Positions 16,646 to 25,739 of a stretch of 64,000 nt of DNA are shown here, piece by piece. How positions within the stretch are numbered: position 1 is the stretch's first letter; every line of letters begins with the position of its first letter. A program made the translations under genes and the position numbers. The DNA comes from Caldicellulosiruptor danielii (GTDB lineage: Bacteria > Bacillota > Thermoanaerobacteria > Caldicellulosiruptorales > Caldicellulosiruptoraceae): the NCBI RefSeq assembly GCF_034343125.1, contig NZ_CP139957.1:2724001-2788000 (forward strand), given 5' to 3'. A model generated the notes under the pieces. That model was not told the DNA's origin. It worked only from the letters and a program-made list of their open reading frames with translations, and made no database searches.

Positions 16646-19082
16646 AAAACCGTCGGGGCTTTTTTCTCACCCCGGCAAAGACGGCGGTATTGAAGGTGCA
16701 AAGCCGTTAGAAGTCCATCTTGTAAACAGTAGCATCTTAGCTGAGACTTTTGCATCAGAGAAAAATTTGCCTCTCTGTTCAACAAAATATCTTACACAGA
16801 TTGCAAAAATCACAGCCTTGCTGCACGACATCGGCAAGGCAACTTCTTTTTTTCAAACTTATCTTTTTGATAAGAAAAAAACAAAAAGCAGACTATCGCG
16901 TCACTCCCTTATCTCTGCTATTTGTGTGTGGGGGACACTGAATAGGCTTGTTGAAGAAAAGAAAATCCAAGAGGATAAAGCTTTTGAAGGCTTTACTGCG
17001 ATTTTAGCGTTTTTTGCTGCTTTAAAACATCATGGTGATTTAGAATCAGTATCAGATATGATATTTCTTAGTGATGACGACATAGAACTTTGCTATGAGC
17101 AGATTGAGAATATTGACAAAGAGAAGTTTAACACTCTTGTTTCTAACATCTCTACTTTTTGTCCTGAAATTGGTTTCTTGACGGCAGATACCTTAAGAGA
17201 ATTTGTAGACCATGCAAAAAACTCAACAAACTCTTTTAAAAAAGCTTTCAGAAAGCTTTTTGATACTGAGATGAAATTCTTTTTCATGTTAAATCTGCTA
17301 TATTCTATACTACTTGATGCAGACAAAACAGAGGCAATTTTTGGCACTTTGGTTGATATTCCTGAACTAAATCTTTCTCACACTGATGTTGACAGCTTTA
17401 GAAAAAGTGTTTTCAAACCTGAAAACTTTGAAAATTCAATAAAAGCTTTGAGAGACAGCGCTTTTGAAGAAGCAATAAATTGTGAGATTGACGAAAATAG
17501 ACGCATCTACACCCTTTGTCTTCCAACAGGACTTGGAAAAACCATTATCTCTTTTGCTTTTGCACTAAAGCTCAGAGAACTTGTTAAGGAGAGATTTGGC
17601 ACCAAGTTTAGAATAATTTACTCACTTCCTTTTTTATCTATCATTGAGCAAAATTATAACGTCATCTCACAGATTTTGAGCTTTTGCGGCTTTGAGATAA
17701 CCTCAGACATCATTTTAAAGCACCATCATTTAAGTGATATTGCCTATAAAACCAAAAACAGTATTAAAAGCAGTCAAGAGGAATTTTTCGACTTAGATGT
17801 TGCAAAACTTCTGATAGAAGGCTGGAATTCAAATATAATCGTTACAACATTTGTCCAGTTTTTGGAGAGTATTCTGACAAATAAAAACTCTAATATGAGA
17901 AAATTCCACAGAATTGCAAATTCAATAATAATTCTTGATGAGGTGCAGGCTATAAACTCAGAGTATTGGTTTTTGTGCAAGAATCTTTTTGAAAAGATGT
18001 GTAATTATCTCAACTGTTATATAATTCTTTCAACCGCTACAATGCCTTTCATTGTTGAAAGAAAAACTGCCATTGAGATTGTAAAGCCAGAGAAGTATTT
18101 TGACAAACTGTGTCGAACAGAGTTGTATTTTGACAATAGTTTTTCAAAGGTAAAACTTGAAGAGCTTGTAGAAAAATTTGAGTTCGAAAAAGGTAAGACT
18201 TACCTCTTTGTTTTGAACACGGTAAAAAGTACAAAAAAATTGTATGAACTCATAACCCAAAGATTTCCTGATTTGCAGGATAAAACTACAATTCTGACAA
18301 CTCATATAATTCCTAAAGAGAGATTGAGAAGAATTGAGCAAATCAAAAATAAGAACTACAAAATTGTTGTATCAACTCAGCTTGTTGAGGCAGGGGTTGA
18401 TGTTGACTTTGACCATGTTATAAGAGACATTGCTCCGCTTGACTCAATCATCCAGGCAGCAGGGAGAGCAAACAGAGAAGGCAAAAAAGAAAAGAGTAAA
18501 GTGACAGTTGTTGAACTTGTATCTGAAAAAGAAAAGCTTTTTGCAACAGAGGTTTACGACAGCACACTAATTGATGCAACCAAAAAGATTTTAAGTCAAT
18601 TTCAAAAGGTTGATGAAAGTAAGTTTGCAGATCTAATCTCTGAGTATTACAAAGAACTTGCAAGACGTGGCGTTATTGAAACAAGCAACGACGATAAGGG
18701 AACATCACAAAAATTTCTTGAGGCAATCTACAAGCTCCTTTACACCTCATCCAACTCTGAAACAGCTGCAATTGGAAGTTTTAAACTTATTGAAGATGAG
18801 CCTTACAAAGTAGATGTGTTTGTTGAGGCAGATGAGGAAGCAAAAATTATCTGGCAGAAATTTGTAGAAATTTGCCAGATTAAAGAACCTTTTGAAGGAA
18901 AAAAGAGGTTTTTGGAAATTCGCAAATGTTTTTACGACTACGTTATCTCTGTGCCAAAGACAGATAACATTCCAGTAAATTTTGAAGACATAATACTCTA
19001 TGTGCCAAACAGCCAGCTAAGTAGTTTTTATGATACAAAAACAGGATTTAAAACAGAGGGAGAAACTCATTTGATTTTCTAA
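16620..19082 (+). CDS. cas3: Cas3 HD nuclease-helicase
   Basis: I chose ATG 16620 because GGAGG sits at 16609-16613, giving 820 residues. The HD nuclease part shows LLHDIGKA (H69-D70). The helicase part shows PTGLGKT (Walker A, about residue 302), ILDEVQ (D440-E441), STATMP and QAAGRANREG (motif VI). Cas3 is recruited by Cascade and degrades target DNA. It is the last gene of the operon; its stop overlaps the stop of the truncated CARF gene on the other strand by 4 bases, suggesting the operon end is a rearrangement junction. No terminator is seen after it. Confidence 0.95.
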   Translation: MERTLYFSEKPSGLFSHPGKDGGIEGAKPLEVHLVNSSILAETFASEKNLPLCSTKYLTQIAKITALLHDIGKATSFFQTYLFDKKKTKSRLSRHSLISAICVWGTLNRLVEEKKIQEDKAFEGFTAILAFFAALKHHGDLESVSDMIFLSDDDIELCYEQIENIDKEKFNTLVSNISTFCPEIGFLTADTLREFVDHAKNSTNSFKKAFRKLFDTEMKFFFMLNLLYSILLDADKTEAIFGTLVDIPELNLSHTDVDSFRKSVFKPENFENSIKALRDSAFEEAINCEIDENRRIYTLCLPTGLGKTIISFAFALKLRELVKERFGTKFRIIYSLPFLSIIEQNYNVISQILSFCGFEITSDIILKHHHLSDIAYKTKNSIKSSQEEFFDLDVAKLLIEGWNSNIIVTTFVQFLESILTNKNSNMRKFHRIANSIIILDEVQAINSEYWFLCKNLFEKMCNYLNCYIILSTATMPFIVERKTAIEIVKPEKYFDKLCRTELYFDNSFSKVKLEELVEKFEFEKGKTYLFVLNTVKSTKKLYELITQRFPDLQDKTTILTTHIIPKERLRRIEQIKNKNYKIVVSTQLVEAGVDVDFDHVIRDIAPLDSIIQAAGRANREGKKEKSKVTVVELVSEKEKLFATEVYDSTLIDATKKILSQFQKVDESKFADLISEYYKELARRGVIETSNDDKGTSQKFLEAIYKLLYTSSNSETAAIGSFKLIEDEPYKVDVFVEADEEAKIIWQKFVEICQIKEPFEGKKRFLEIRKCFYDYVISVPKTDNIPVNFEDIILYVPNSQLSSFYDTKTGFKTEGETHLIF

Positions 19083-19662
19083 AATGTTAAAAATGCATTT
19101 ATACCTATACTAAGATCCAGAAGGTCTATAAATGGGGTCAAGTTCAATATAGGCTTTTTTACTTCTTTGGTTTCAAAAATACTATAATAAATTCCTAAAA
19201 TTTCGATATTCTTTACGGTTTTTAAAAAGTTAAGCATAACAATTTCAAGCATAGGCAAATATCGATATCCATGAGTTATATCAAACAAAATCTGGTCTGA
19301 TTCATCTATATGGCTGGTCACTATGTCGAATATCTGCCATATTTCAGAGTCATTAAAGCCTCGTGGTATTGTTACAGCTTCAATATCAAATTTGATAATT
19401 CCTTTTTCCTTCAGCATTTCAATCTCTTTTTTAATCTTGTATCCGAATTTTTGCCACTATCATCCCAGTTTTTAGCTCTTGCTTCATCAGTAACAAAAAT
19501 GTAACCTTTAGAGTCTTCTTCCCACGACTTACAAAGTTTTTCTAATAGTACTACCTGAGTATATCTACTTTTTTCTTCCTCAATACCAAAAGGCGTTTCT
19601 ATAATATATTCAGCAGGTTTACATTCATTTGCACCTAAAAAACTCAAAAACTTTTTTCCCAT
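19079..19662 (-). pseudogene. Truncated and frameshifted CARF protein (TM1812-like, effector domain missing)
   Basis: Two frames join at a single-base indel in an A run near 19437. The first half (start ATG 19662 behind GGGGAGGTG) has KKFLSFLG and GYIFVTDEARAKNW. The second has LFDITHGYRYLPM and TPFIDLLDLS, the CARF pattern also found in the csx1 gene at 815-2122 (DMTHAFRNIP, PFIDKL). The frame stops right after the CARF domain, so no HEPN part remains. The stop coincides with the end of cas3 on the other strand. It is most likely a remnant cut when the type I-B operon took its place. Confidence 0.7.
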
Positions 19663-19909
19663 TTTAAAAACTTTGCACCTCCCCATTAATTTATGGAATT
19701 GCATTCAATCACTTAATTCTTGGCTATTTTACTTAGATATTCTTTGCAAACATATAAAATTTAAAGAATTTGGATTATTGCTATAAATATTATACACTAA
19801 TAATTTGTCAAAAACATCAAAAACTTATAAATTGTTTGCAAAACAAAACTTTGTATTCTGAATCTATAATTTGCTTATTTATTTACAAAACTCTGTATTA
19901 TAATTTATT

Positions 19910-20156
19910 TTGACCAAAAGTCATATCTGTCGACCTAAGGTAATAAAATCTTGAGGTTTGATTTGTATACGGTCTCAAGGTTGAGGTGTGTAGGATTGCA
20001 TGGTATTCTGGTAGCAGCTGGATAGACGGAAAGGTTGATAGGGTTTTAGTGGTTGATTTTTCTGGCTTTATTTGAGTTTTCCATAAATGTTTTGAAATAA
20101 AAACATTGACATGGGTGTATAAAGTTGATACAATAAAATCAAGCTTTCAAACGTGT
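19910..20156 (+). promoter_or_regulatory. CRISPR leader, type L1 (copy b)
   Basis: It shares the TTTTGACCAAAAGTCATA, TGTCGACCT and GGATAGACGGAAAGG blocks with the other L1 leaders. The promoter is TTGACA (20106-20111), 17 bases, and a weakened -10, TACAAT (20129-20134). The stretch 19663-19909 upstream is AT-rich and shows nothing I recognise. Confidence 0.75.
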
Positions 20157-20452
20157 GTTTGTAGCCTCCCCTTTGGGGATTGAAACTATTGTAGTTTATA
20201 AAGCTCTGCGGGGTTGAAAATAGTTAGTAGCCTTCCCTTTGGGGATTGAAACATCAATTTTGCCGGTTCAACGACTGCGAAATCTACTGTTAGTAGCCTT
20301 CCCTTTGGGGATTGAAACGCGCAAATGAAGTCTTTTAAAAATTCTGAAACCTTCTTGTTAGTAGCCTTCCCTTTGGGGATTGAAAGCATTGATGCTGGCC
20401 TCCCGGCTGCGCTCGGAACGAAGTTTGTAGCCTACCCTTTGGGGATTGAAAC
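20157..20452 (+). CRISPR. CRISPR array 2, five repeats
   Basis: Repeats begin at 20157 (GTTTG, CCTCCCC variant), 20223, 20289, 20357 (all GTTAG; the last ends GAAAG) and 20423 (CCTACCC variant). The last spacer (20387-20422) is the same GC-rich one as at 6271 and 38339. The GTTAG repeats match only the leader-distal part of array 4 (34571-38404), so the two share an ancestral array end. Confidence 0.95.
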
Positions 20453-20460
20453 AAGTAGCT

Positions 20461-20491
20461 ACCACAGCTAAGGGCTGTGGTTTTTGTTTTT
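20461..20491 (+). terminator. Terminator after CRISPR array 2
   Basis: Same ACCACAGC / GCTGTGGT stem and T tail as at 6345-6375, at the same distance from the terminal repeat. Confidence 0.85.
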
Positions 20492-20574
20492 TACAAGTGG
20501 TATAATAAAAGTGTAAAGCAAAAAATTTTAAGCTTTTTGTGTTATGAAAGTTTGCCAAAAAAGGAGAAATTCCA

Positions 20575-21516
20575 ATGCGCGATAGCCTTCCACCACAAGA
20601 ACATGATTCAACTTTCAAGTTTTTGTTTGAACACCCTAAGGATATTCTTTTCCTTATCAAGGATGTGATTGGCTACAGCTGGGCAAAAGACATCCAAGAA
20701 GATTCAATTGAGCTTGCAGACAAAGAGTTTGTCGGTGAAGATTTTCTACAAAGAAGAGCAGATGTTGTAGCAAAAGCAAAACTAAAAGACAGGGAAGTGT
20801 ACTTTTACATTATCATTGAGAACCAGTCAACTGTTGCAAAAGACATGCCAGAAAGACTTCTGCGATACATGATACTACTGTGGGCAAAGAAGATAAGAGA
20901 AGGGGTAGAAAAACTTCCAGCAATTATTCCCATAGTGACATACAATGGGCTTGAAAAAGAATGGGATGTTGAACAGGAGATAATCAGTGAATTTGATATT
21001 TTCAAGAATGATATATTCAGGTATGCACTTGTAAACATCTCAAAGTTAGATGCAAAAGCTTTCTTGTGTGAAGAAGATGATGTGTTGAGCCCAGTAGTGT
21101 TTTACTTGGAGCAGGTAAGGGATGATACAGAAGAGCTTGCAAGAAGGTTAAAAGAAGTAGAACCGCAGCTGAGAAAATTTAGCAGCACCAACATAGAAAG
21201 ATTTTTGATATGGGCAGGCAATGTAATTAGACCAAGGCTTACAAAGGAAGACAAAGAGGAGTTTGACAAGCTGATAGAGAGAGTAAAACAGGGGGGAGTG
21301 AGTAAGATGGGTGAGTTTGTATCAAATGTTTCAAGACTTCTTGATGAAGTCCAAATGAAAAGATTCAATGAAGGGAAAGTCGAAGGCAAAATTGAAGGGA
21401 AAGAAGAGGTAGCAAGGAAACTGATAAAGAGAGGATTTAGCGATGAAGATATTGCAGAGCTTACAGAATTGGATATAGAAAGAATAAAAAAGCTGAGGAA
21501 AGAGTTGATTAATTAA
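20575..21516 (+). CDS. rpn: Rpn/YhgA-family PD-(D/E)XK nuclease, copy 2
   Basis: The 313 residues are almost identical to copy 1, with the same D63, E82 and Q84 nuclease residues, ribosome site and extended -10 promoter (TGGTATAAT). It differs by one extra four-residue GKVE unit in the tail and a few substitutions (FLCEEDD for LLCEEED). Upstream identity begins in the array-end repeat at 20357; downstream identity ends near the stop codon, unlike copies 1 and 4. It separates array 2 from the leader of array 3. Confidence 0.9.
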   Translation: MRDSLPPQEHDSTFKFLFEHPKDILFLIKDVIGYSWAKDIQEDSIELADKEFVGEDFLQRRADVVAKAKLKDREVYFYIIIENQSTVAKDMPERLLRYMILLWAKKIREGVEKLPAIIPIVTYNGLEKEWDVEQEIISEFDIFKNDIFRYALVNISKLDAKAFLCEEDDVLSPVVFYLEQVRDDTEELARRLKEVEPQLRKFSSTNIERFLIWAGNVIRPRLTKEDKEEFDKLIERVKQGGVSKMGEFVSNVSRLLDEVQMKRFNEGKVEGKIEGKEEVARKLIKRGFSDEDIAELTELDIERIKKLRKELIN

Positions 21517-21560
21517 TTGCAAAAGATTGAAGCGAATGAGTTTAAAAAAGTTCAAATAAA

Positions 21561-21596
21561 CAGGCGGGGCTAAAAGCTCTGCCTGTTTGTTTTTTA
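21561..21596 (+). terminator. Terminator of rpn copy 2
   Basis: CAGGCGGGGCT pairs with AGCTCTGCCTG across an AAA loop and is followed by TTTGTTTTTT. The sequence from 21597 to 21858 is AT-rich with nothing recognised. Confidence 0.75.
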
Positions 21597-21858
21597 AACA
21601 AAATGAAAGTTGATTTATTTTTTAACCTTAAAACTAAATCCAAGCCTGCTTTAGATATTATTTTTTAAGAAAATTTTTTTGAGTGAACTTATTATTTTGT
21701 AAGCTAAACTTTTTACTTTACCCTAAAAGGCATATTATTGTGAACAAAGGCTTAGAAATTTTAAGTCTTGAGTAATTTGCATTTTTAATTTGTGTGATAC
21801 AATAGCTTATAATATGCTTTTTGAGAAAATATACAATGAAGATGTAAAAAGTTTACGA

Positions 21859-22104
21859 TTTGACCAAAAGTCATTTCCGTCGATGTCAGATAGCAAAATT
21901 TTTTGTTTTGATTTGTATTCGGTTTCATATAGCAGTTGCATAGCTTTGTTAGCTTTCCTGGTAGCCACTGGATAGACGGAAAGCTTTGATTGGCTTCTAT
22001 CCCTTGATATTTCTTGCCTCTTTAAAGTTTTCCACAAATGTATCAATAAAAAAACATTGACATGCTTGTATAAACTTGATATAATAAAATTAAGCATTCT
22101 AACG
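21859..22104 (+). promoter_or_regulatory. CRISPR leader, type L1 (copy c, diverged)
   Basis: The L1 blocks are present with more substitutions (CCGTCGATG in place of CTGTCGACC, GGATAGACGGAAAG kept). The promoter is intact: TTGACA (22057-22062), 17 bases, TATAAT (22080-22085). Confidence 0.75.
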
Positions 22105-23129
22105 ATTTGTAGCCTGCCCTTTGGGGATTGAAACTTGCTAACGTTGCTACCTCTCTTGTAAGTGTTCTTGATTTGTAGCCTGCCCTTTGGGGATTGAAAC
22201 AGCTGCCCATCCCATGTCACATACCCTGGTGGTTGTTTTGTAGCCTGCCCTTTGGGGATTGAAACAACTTTTTGTCTTTCTGTTATAAAGCGCCAGCAAA
22301 CCTTTGTAGCCTGCCCTTTGGGGATTGAAACTTCAACATGAGCGTTTAGATTTTAGACACCCTATGGGCGATTTGTAGCCTGCCCTTTGGGGATTGAAAC
22401 GGTAGTTGATTTAGAACTAAAAGTATCAAATCCTTCTTTGTAGCCTGCCCTTTGGGGATTGAAACACATCTTGAATTTCTCTCAATTTTGTAATCAACAT
22501 CTTTGTAGCCTGCCCTTTGGGGATTGAAACAAATTATGGCAGCTATACAAACAGCTAATACAACTATATTTGTAGCCTGCCCTTTGGGGATTGAAACATT
22601 TAATTGTAAAGGCTGTAATTGACTTTGAACCAGTTTTGTAGCCTGCCCTTTGGGGATTGAAACTTAGTAGTGTCGTCTTTTCTTTCTTTTTTGATTGTAA
22701 TTTGTAGCCTGCCCTTTGGGGATTGAAACTTCTCTCCACGTGAAAATTCATACATTAATTCACATTATTTGTAGCCTGCCCTTTGGGGATTGAAACATGA
22801 ATGTGCCTATTTCGTCCTCATTTACCTTCCTATTTGTAGCCTGCCCTTTGGGGATTGAAACCCGTTAGAGTGCTTGAAGAACCCGGGAACTCCTTCAAAT
22901 TTGTAGCCTGCCCTTTGGGGATTGAAACGGGTATGTTGCAAGCAGGAAATCTCTGTACTCCCGCCAGATTTGTAGCCTGCCCTTTGGGGATTGAAATTTC
23001 TTTCTTCCGTGCTCAGTATAGAAACAATTTTTTGTTTGTAGCCTGCCCTTTGGGGATTGAAACCTCTCAAGCCTGTCCAACTGCACTGCTGTCCACATTG
23101 GTTTGTAGCCTGCCCTTTGGGGATTGATA
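22105..23129 (+). CRISPR. CRISPR array 3, about 16 repeats, CCTGCCC variant with variable first base
   Basis: Repeats start at 22105, 22171, 22236, 22302 and so on to 23034 and 23101. All read CCTGCCC where array 1 reads CCTTCCC. The first base of the repeat is A, T, C or G in different copies, so the true unit is 29 bases beginning TTTGTAGCC. The last copy (23101-23129) is degenerate (GATTGATAA) and the repeat at about 22968 ends GAAAT. It is read on the plus strand from the L1c leader. Confidence 0.96.
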
Positions 23130-23130
23130 A

Positions 23131-23187
23131 AAAAAGCCACAGGCACTATTGAGTTTGTATTTTGATTGCCTGTGGCTTTAATTTTTT
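23131..23187 (+). terminator. Bidirectional terminator between array 3 and the type III operon
   Basis: A perfect 13-bp stem, AAAGCCACAGGCA (23133-23145) and TGCCTGTGGCTTT (23167-23179), is flanked by an A run and a T run. It can stop both the plus-strand array transcript and the minus-strand operon ending at 23212. Confidence 0.85.
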
Positions 23188-23211
23188 AGTCTTTACTTAC
23201 ACCAGTTTGAC

Positions 23212-24417
23212 TTAATTTTCTAATTCAATCAATTTATTTTTGTCCAAATCTATTACAGTTTCACCTCTTTTTATCTTATTGCAATCATCCTCATATTTGT
23301 CATGCTTGAGCCAAATCTTGTATACATATAAAATTCTGCTATTATAATCAAAATCATAAGCGCATCTAAATATAAGCTTATTACCGTTTGAAGACCCCTT
23401 ATAAATATATGGTTTATTTATTCCCCAATTTTCATTGTGCATTAGCTCTCCTCTTAAACCTTGATAATTCTTATAATCCTCAAAAAACAAACTTGCTTTC
23501 TTTATGAGTTCCATCAGCTGGTTCATAATAAATTTTTTATTCTGCTCATCTTTGTTAATTAAACTATTTACATCTTCACTTACCTTTATTGTTGTGCTAA
23601 TGTAATCCTTAAAAATAAATTGCGCAAAAGCATTTGCGCTGACAATCTCTTGCCCGTCAATCTCTACTTTTTCAAAGAAATAGGGCATTGTCTCTACAAC
23701 TTCTGTCTCATCTGCAGACAGGCTTTGATAATTTACCTCTCCTTCCTTGAGCAAATTCTTTATGAGGTCTTTGTTTTTTGCTATTAAGTCAAAGTTTATT
23801 TCAATTGGAATAGGTGGTATCACAAGCAGTTTTTGGTCTTTTTCGTACATGTATCCTGATGGATAACCAAAAAGAGCACCTGCAACATAACCCATATAAG
23901 TCATGTATTTATATCCGCCGATTGGTGCAAAAAATGTTGTCTCTTTTGTGCCTTTCAAAAGTTCATTTGCAACGACTTGCATGAAATATCCTAAGGATCT
24001 TTGCAATTTTATTTCATTTGACACATCCACATCTCCTACTTTTACTAAAAAAACTGTGGAGTCTTTAAAAATAAGCTCTATCACTTTTTTATTTATCAGT
24101 GCAGCCATAATGCCATCTGGTGTATCAGAATGTATAATTGAAACACTAATTTTTCCATCCAACAATCCTTTTTCCTTGAGGCCTTTTAGCATTGAAAATT
24201 CAGCACTGACTTGCTGAGGTTTTTCTTCAACCAATCTAACTATCACTTCATCAGTTAGCCCTTTTTCTTTACATATCTGTTCCAAAACTCTCTCTAAATT
24301 TTTGTCAGTATATAAACTTTTGTTTTTATTGAATTTAGCAAAATATTCATAAAAAACATTGCTTGAGTTAAATACCGAAATTCCTCCTGTCATAACAATG
24401 TTAGAATACTTTGGCAT
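23212..24417 (-). CDS. CARF-domain ancillary protein (APE2256-like) with RelE-like C-terminus
   Basis: With ATG 24417 (AAAGGAAAG upstream) the protein has 401 residues. The N-terminal half carries an MTGGIS start, and the segment FFAPIGGYKYMTYMGYVAGA followed by GYMYE and VIPPIPIE is the glycine-rich signature of APE2256-type CARF domains. The last 80 residues (ELMHNENWG, LIFRCAYDFDYNSRILYVYKIWLKHDKY) resemble the core and final strands of RelE/ParE ribonuclease toxins. It would then be an RNase triggered by cyclic oligoadenylate. It is the last gene of the type III operon. The RelE call is from pattern only. Confidence 0.7.
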   Translation of the reverse strand: MPKYSNIVMTGGISVFNSSNVFYEYFAKFNKNKSLYTDKNLERVLEQICKEKGLTDEVIVRLVEEKPQQVSAEFSMLKGLKEKGLLDGKISVSIIHSDTPDGIMAALINKKVIELIFKDSTVFLVKVGDVDVSNEIKLQRSLGYFMQVVANELLKGTKETTFFAPIGGYKYMTYMGYVAGALFGYPSGYMYEKDQKLLVIPPIPIEINFDLIAKNKDLIKNLLKEGEVNYQSLSADETEVVETMPYFFEKVEIDGQEIVSANAFAQFIFKDYISTTIKVSEDVNSLINKDEQNKKFIMNQLMELIKKASLFFEDYKNYQGLRGELMHNENWGINKPYIYKGSSNGNKLIFRCAYDFDYNSRILYVYKIWLKHDKYEDDCNKIKRGETVIDLDKNKLIELEN

Positions 24418-24436
24418 CAAAAACACTTTCCTTTCT

Positions 24437-24802
24437 TTATCTTTGTGTTTTTACAATCCTCTTTGTCCATGCAAACACAAAAAATAAACCATCAATATCC
24501 AACTTAGAAAAATCTGCATTTTCTAAAATAAAATTACCATTTTCTTCCTTTAATCTTAAATAACTTTCTACAAACTCTTTAAACCCTCTTTTTTTGGCAT
24601 TTCCGCCTCCTAAAACATTAGGATTTTTTGCACATATCCACAAAAGCTCTAAAAATCTTTTTAGCTGTTCCTCTTTCGAATTTTTCTCCATTTTCGCTGT
24701 AATAATAAAACTCACTATATCACTTATAAAACTTGAATTAGAAGAAACAATTTTTGTTTTAATCTTCTTTGTTATCTCCAGTAGTTCTTTTTTATCCTTC
24801 AT
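24437..24802 (-). CDS. Small helical protein of the type III operon, unknown
   Basis: The protein has 121 residues, is rich in Lys, Glu and Leu and is predicted mostly helical, with no cysteines beyond one in LLWICAKNP. I do not recognise the family. It lies 28 bases after a RAMP gene and 19 bases before the CARF-RelE gene, with a GAGGTG ribosome site, so it is clearly in the operon. Size and helicity would fit a second small subunit (Cas11-like), an ancillary subtype III-D protein, or an antitoxin-like partner for the RelE-like domain next door; none of these is shown. Confidence 0.6.
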   Translation of the reverse strand: MKDKKELLEITKKIKTKIVSSNSSFISDIVSFIITAKMEKNSKEEQLKRFLELLWICAKNPNVLGGGNAKKRGFKEFVESYLRLKEENGNFILENADFSKLDIDGLFFVFAWTKRIVKTQR

Positions 24803-24830
24803 TTTATATCAGCACCTCAGCAATTCTTTT

Positions 24831-25739
24831 TCATTTTTCAATTCGCCAAACTTCTTTTATTCTTTTTATGTTTTCTTTTACTTTATAATCTGCCTCATCT
24901 TCAAAATCTTTTGCAAGTTTAATTAATTCTTCTGGTTCACACTCTTTTACATATTGCGAAAATTTATTTACCCCTTTTACAGCGCTGATGCGAATGCTAC
25001 CCAGACAATGATTTTTCCCATACCCTATCTTCAAATCAAAGCCACTAAGACCAAGTGAAAAACACAAAAGTTTTATCTGCTCTTGACTCAAATCTGATCT
25101 AAACCAAATTTCTCCTTCAAATTTCACGCCGGGTTTTATAGCCTCAATCCAAATACCATTGTCTGGTGATGCGCTTTTACACTTGCCGTGGTTATAAATC
25201 TTATAACCTTTAAACTTGCCATTTTCATCTTTGTAATCATCACATTCATGGGGATGTGGTCTAAAAGATGGCGGAATGCAAATAAGCTCGGTTATTTGAG
25301 AAAAATCTCCTTCTCCTACAACGGCAAAATCGTGAAAGATAAGCTTGCTTTTGTACCCCGGCGCACCAAACATATCACAAACTATACATCTTCTGCCTTT
25401 ATCCTCGTGCCACTTTTTAACAGGCATCTTTTCCTTTGTTTGCTTGTCAGCTGCAACTCCCATACAGCTATACGACACCATCTCTGCAACAGTTCTTATA
25501 CATCCTTTTAAGGAACTGCCAGGAATAATGTACCTGTCATTTGATTTGATAAATGTCCTGTAAATCACACCATCTTTTTCTGAATACATTCCAGACCAAA
25601 TGTGAAGATAGCTCAAGGTTTCTATCTGCAAACGCATTTTTTTATAATTTAAAAACTCAGCCGAAAGTTTTGCTGTAGAAGAATTGTTATAGTTATCTTT
25701 TGACTCTAAAAAAGAAATAAAGCTATAGGATTTGCTCAT
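24831..25739 (-). CDS. Csm3-like RAMP (Cas7 group) of the type III effector
   Basis: The protein has 302 residues. The RAMP signature YIIPGSSLKGCIRTV marks the first helix after a KDGVIYRT segment whose Asp may be the target-RNA-cleaving residue seen in Csm3. A zinc-like CIVCDMFGAPG follows, and the C-terminal glycine-rich part reads SLGLSGFDLKIGYGKNHCLG. The first residues overlap the end of the next upstream RAMP gene by 17 bases, indicating coupling. It forms part of the crRNA-binding backbone of a type III-D-like complex. Confidence 0.85.
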   Translation of the reverse strand: MSKSYSFISFLESKDNYNNSSTAKLSAEFLNYKKMRLQIETLSYLHIWSGMYSEKDGVIYRTFIKSNDRYIIPGSSLKGCIRTVAEMVSYSCMGVAADKQTKEKMPVKKWHEDKGRRCIVCDMFGAPGYKSKLIFHDFAVVGEGDFSQITELICIPPSFRPHPHECDDYKDENGKFKGYKIYNHGKCKSASPDNGIWIEAIKPGVKFEGEIWFRSDLSQEQIKLLCFSLGLSGFDLKIGYGKNHCLGSIRISAVKGVNKFSQYVKECEPEELIKLAKDFEDEADYKVKENIKRIKEVWRIEK

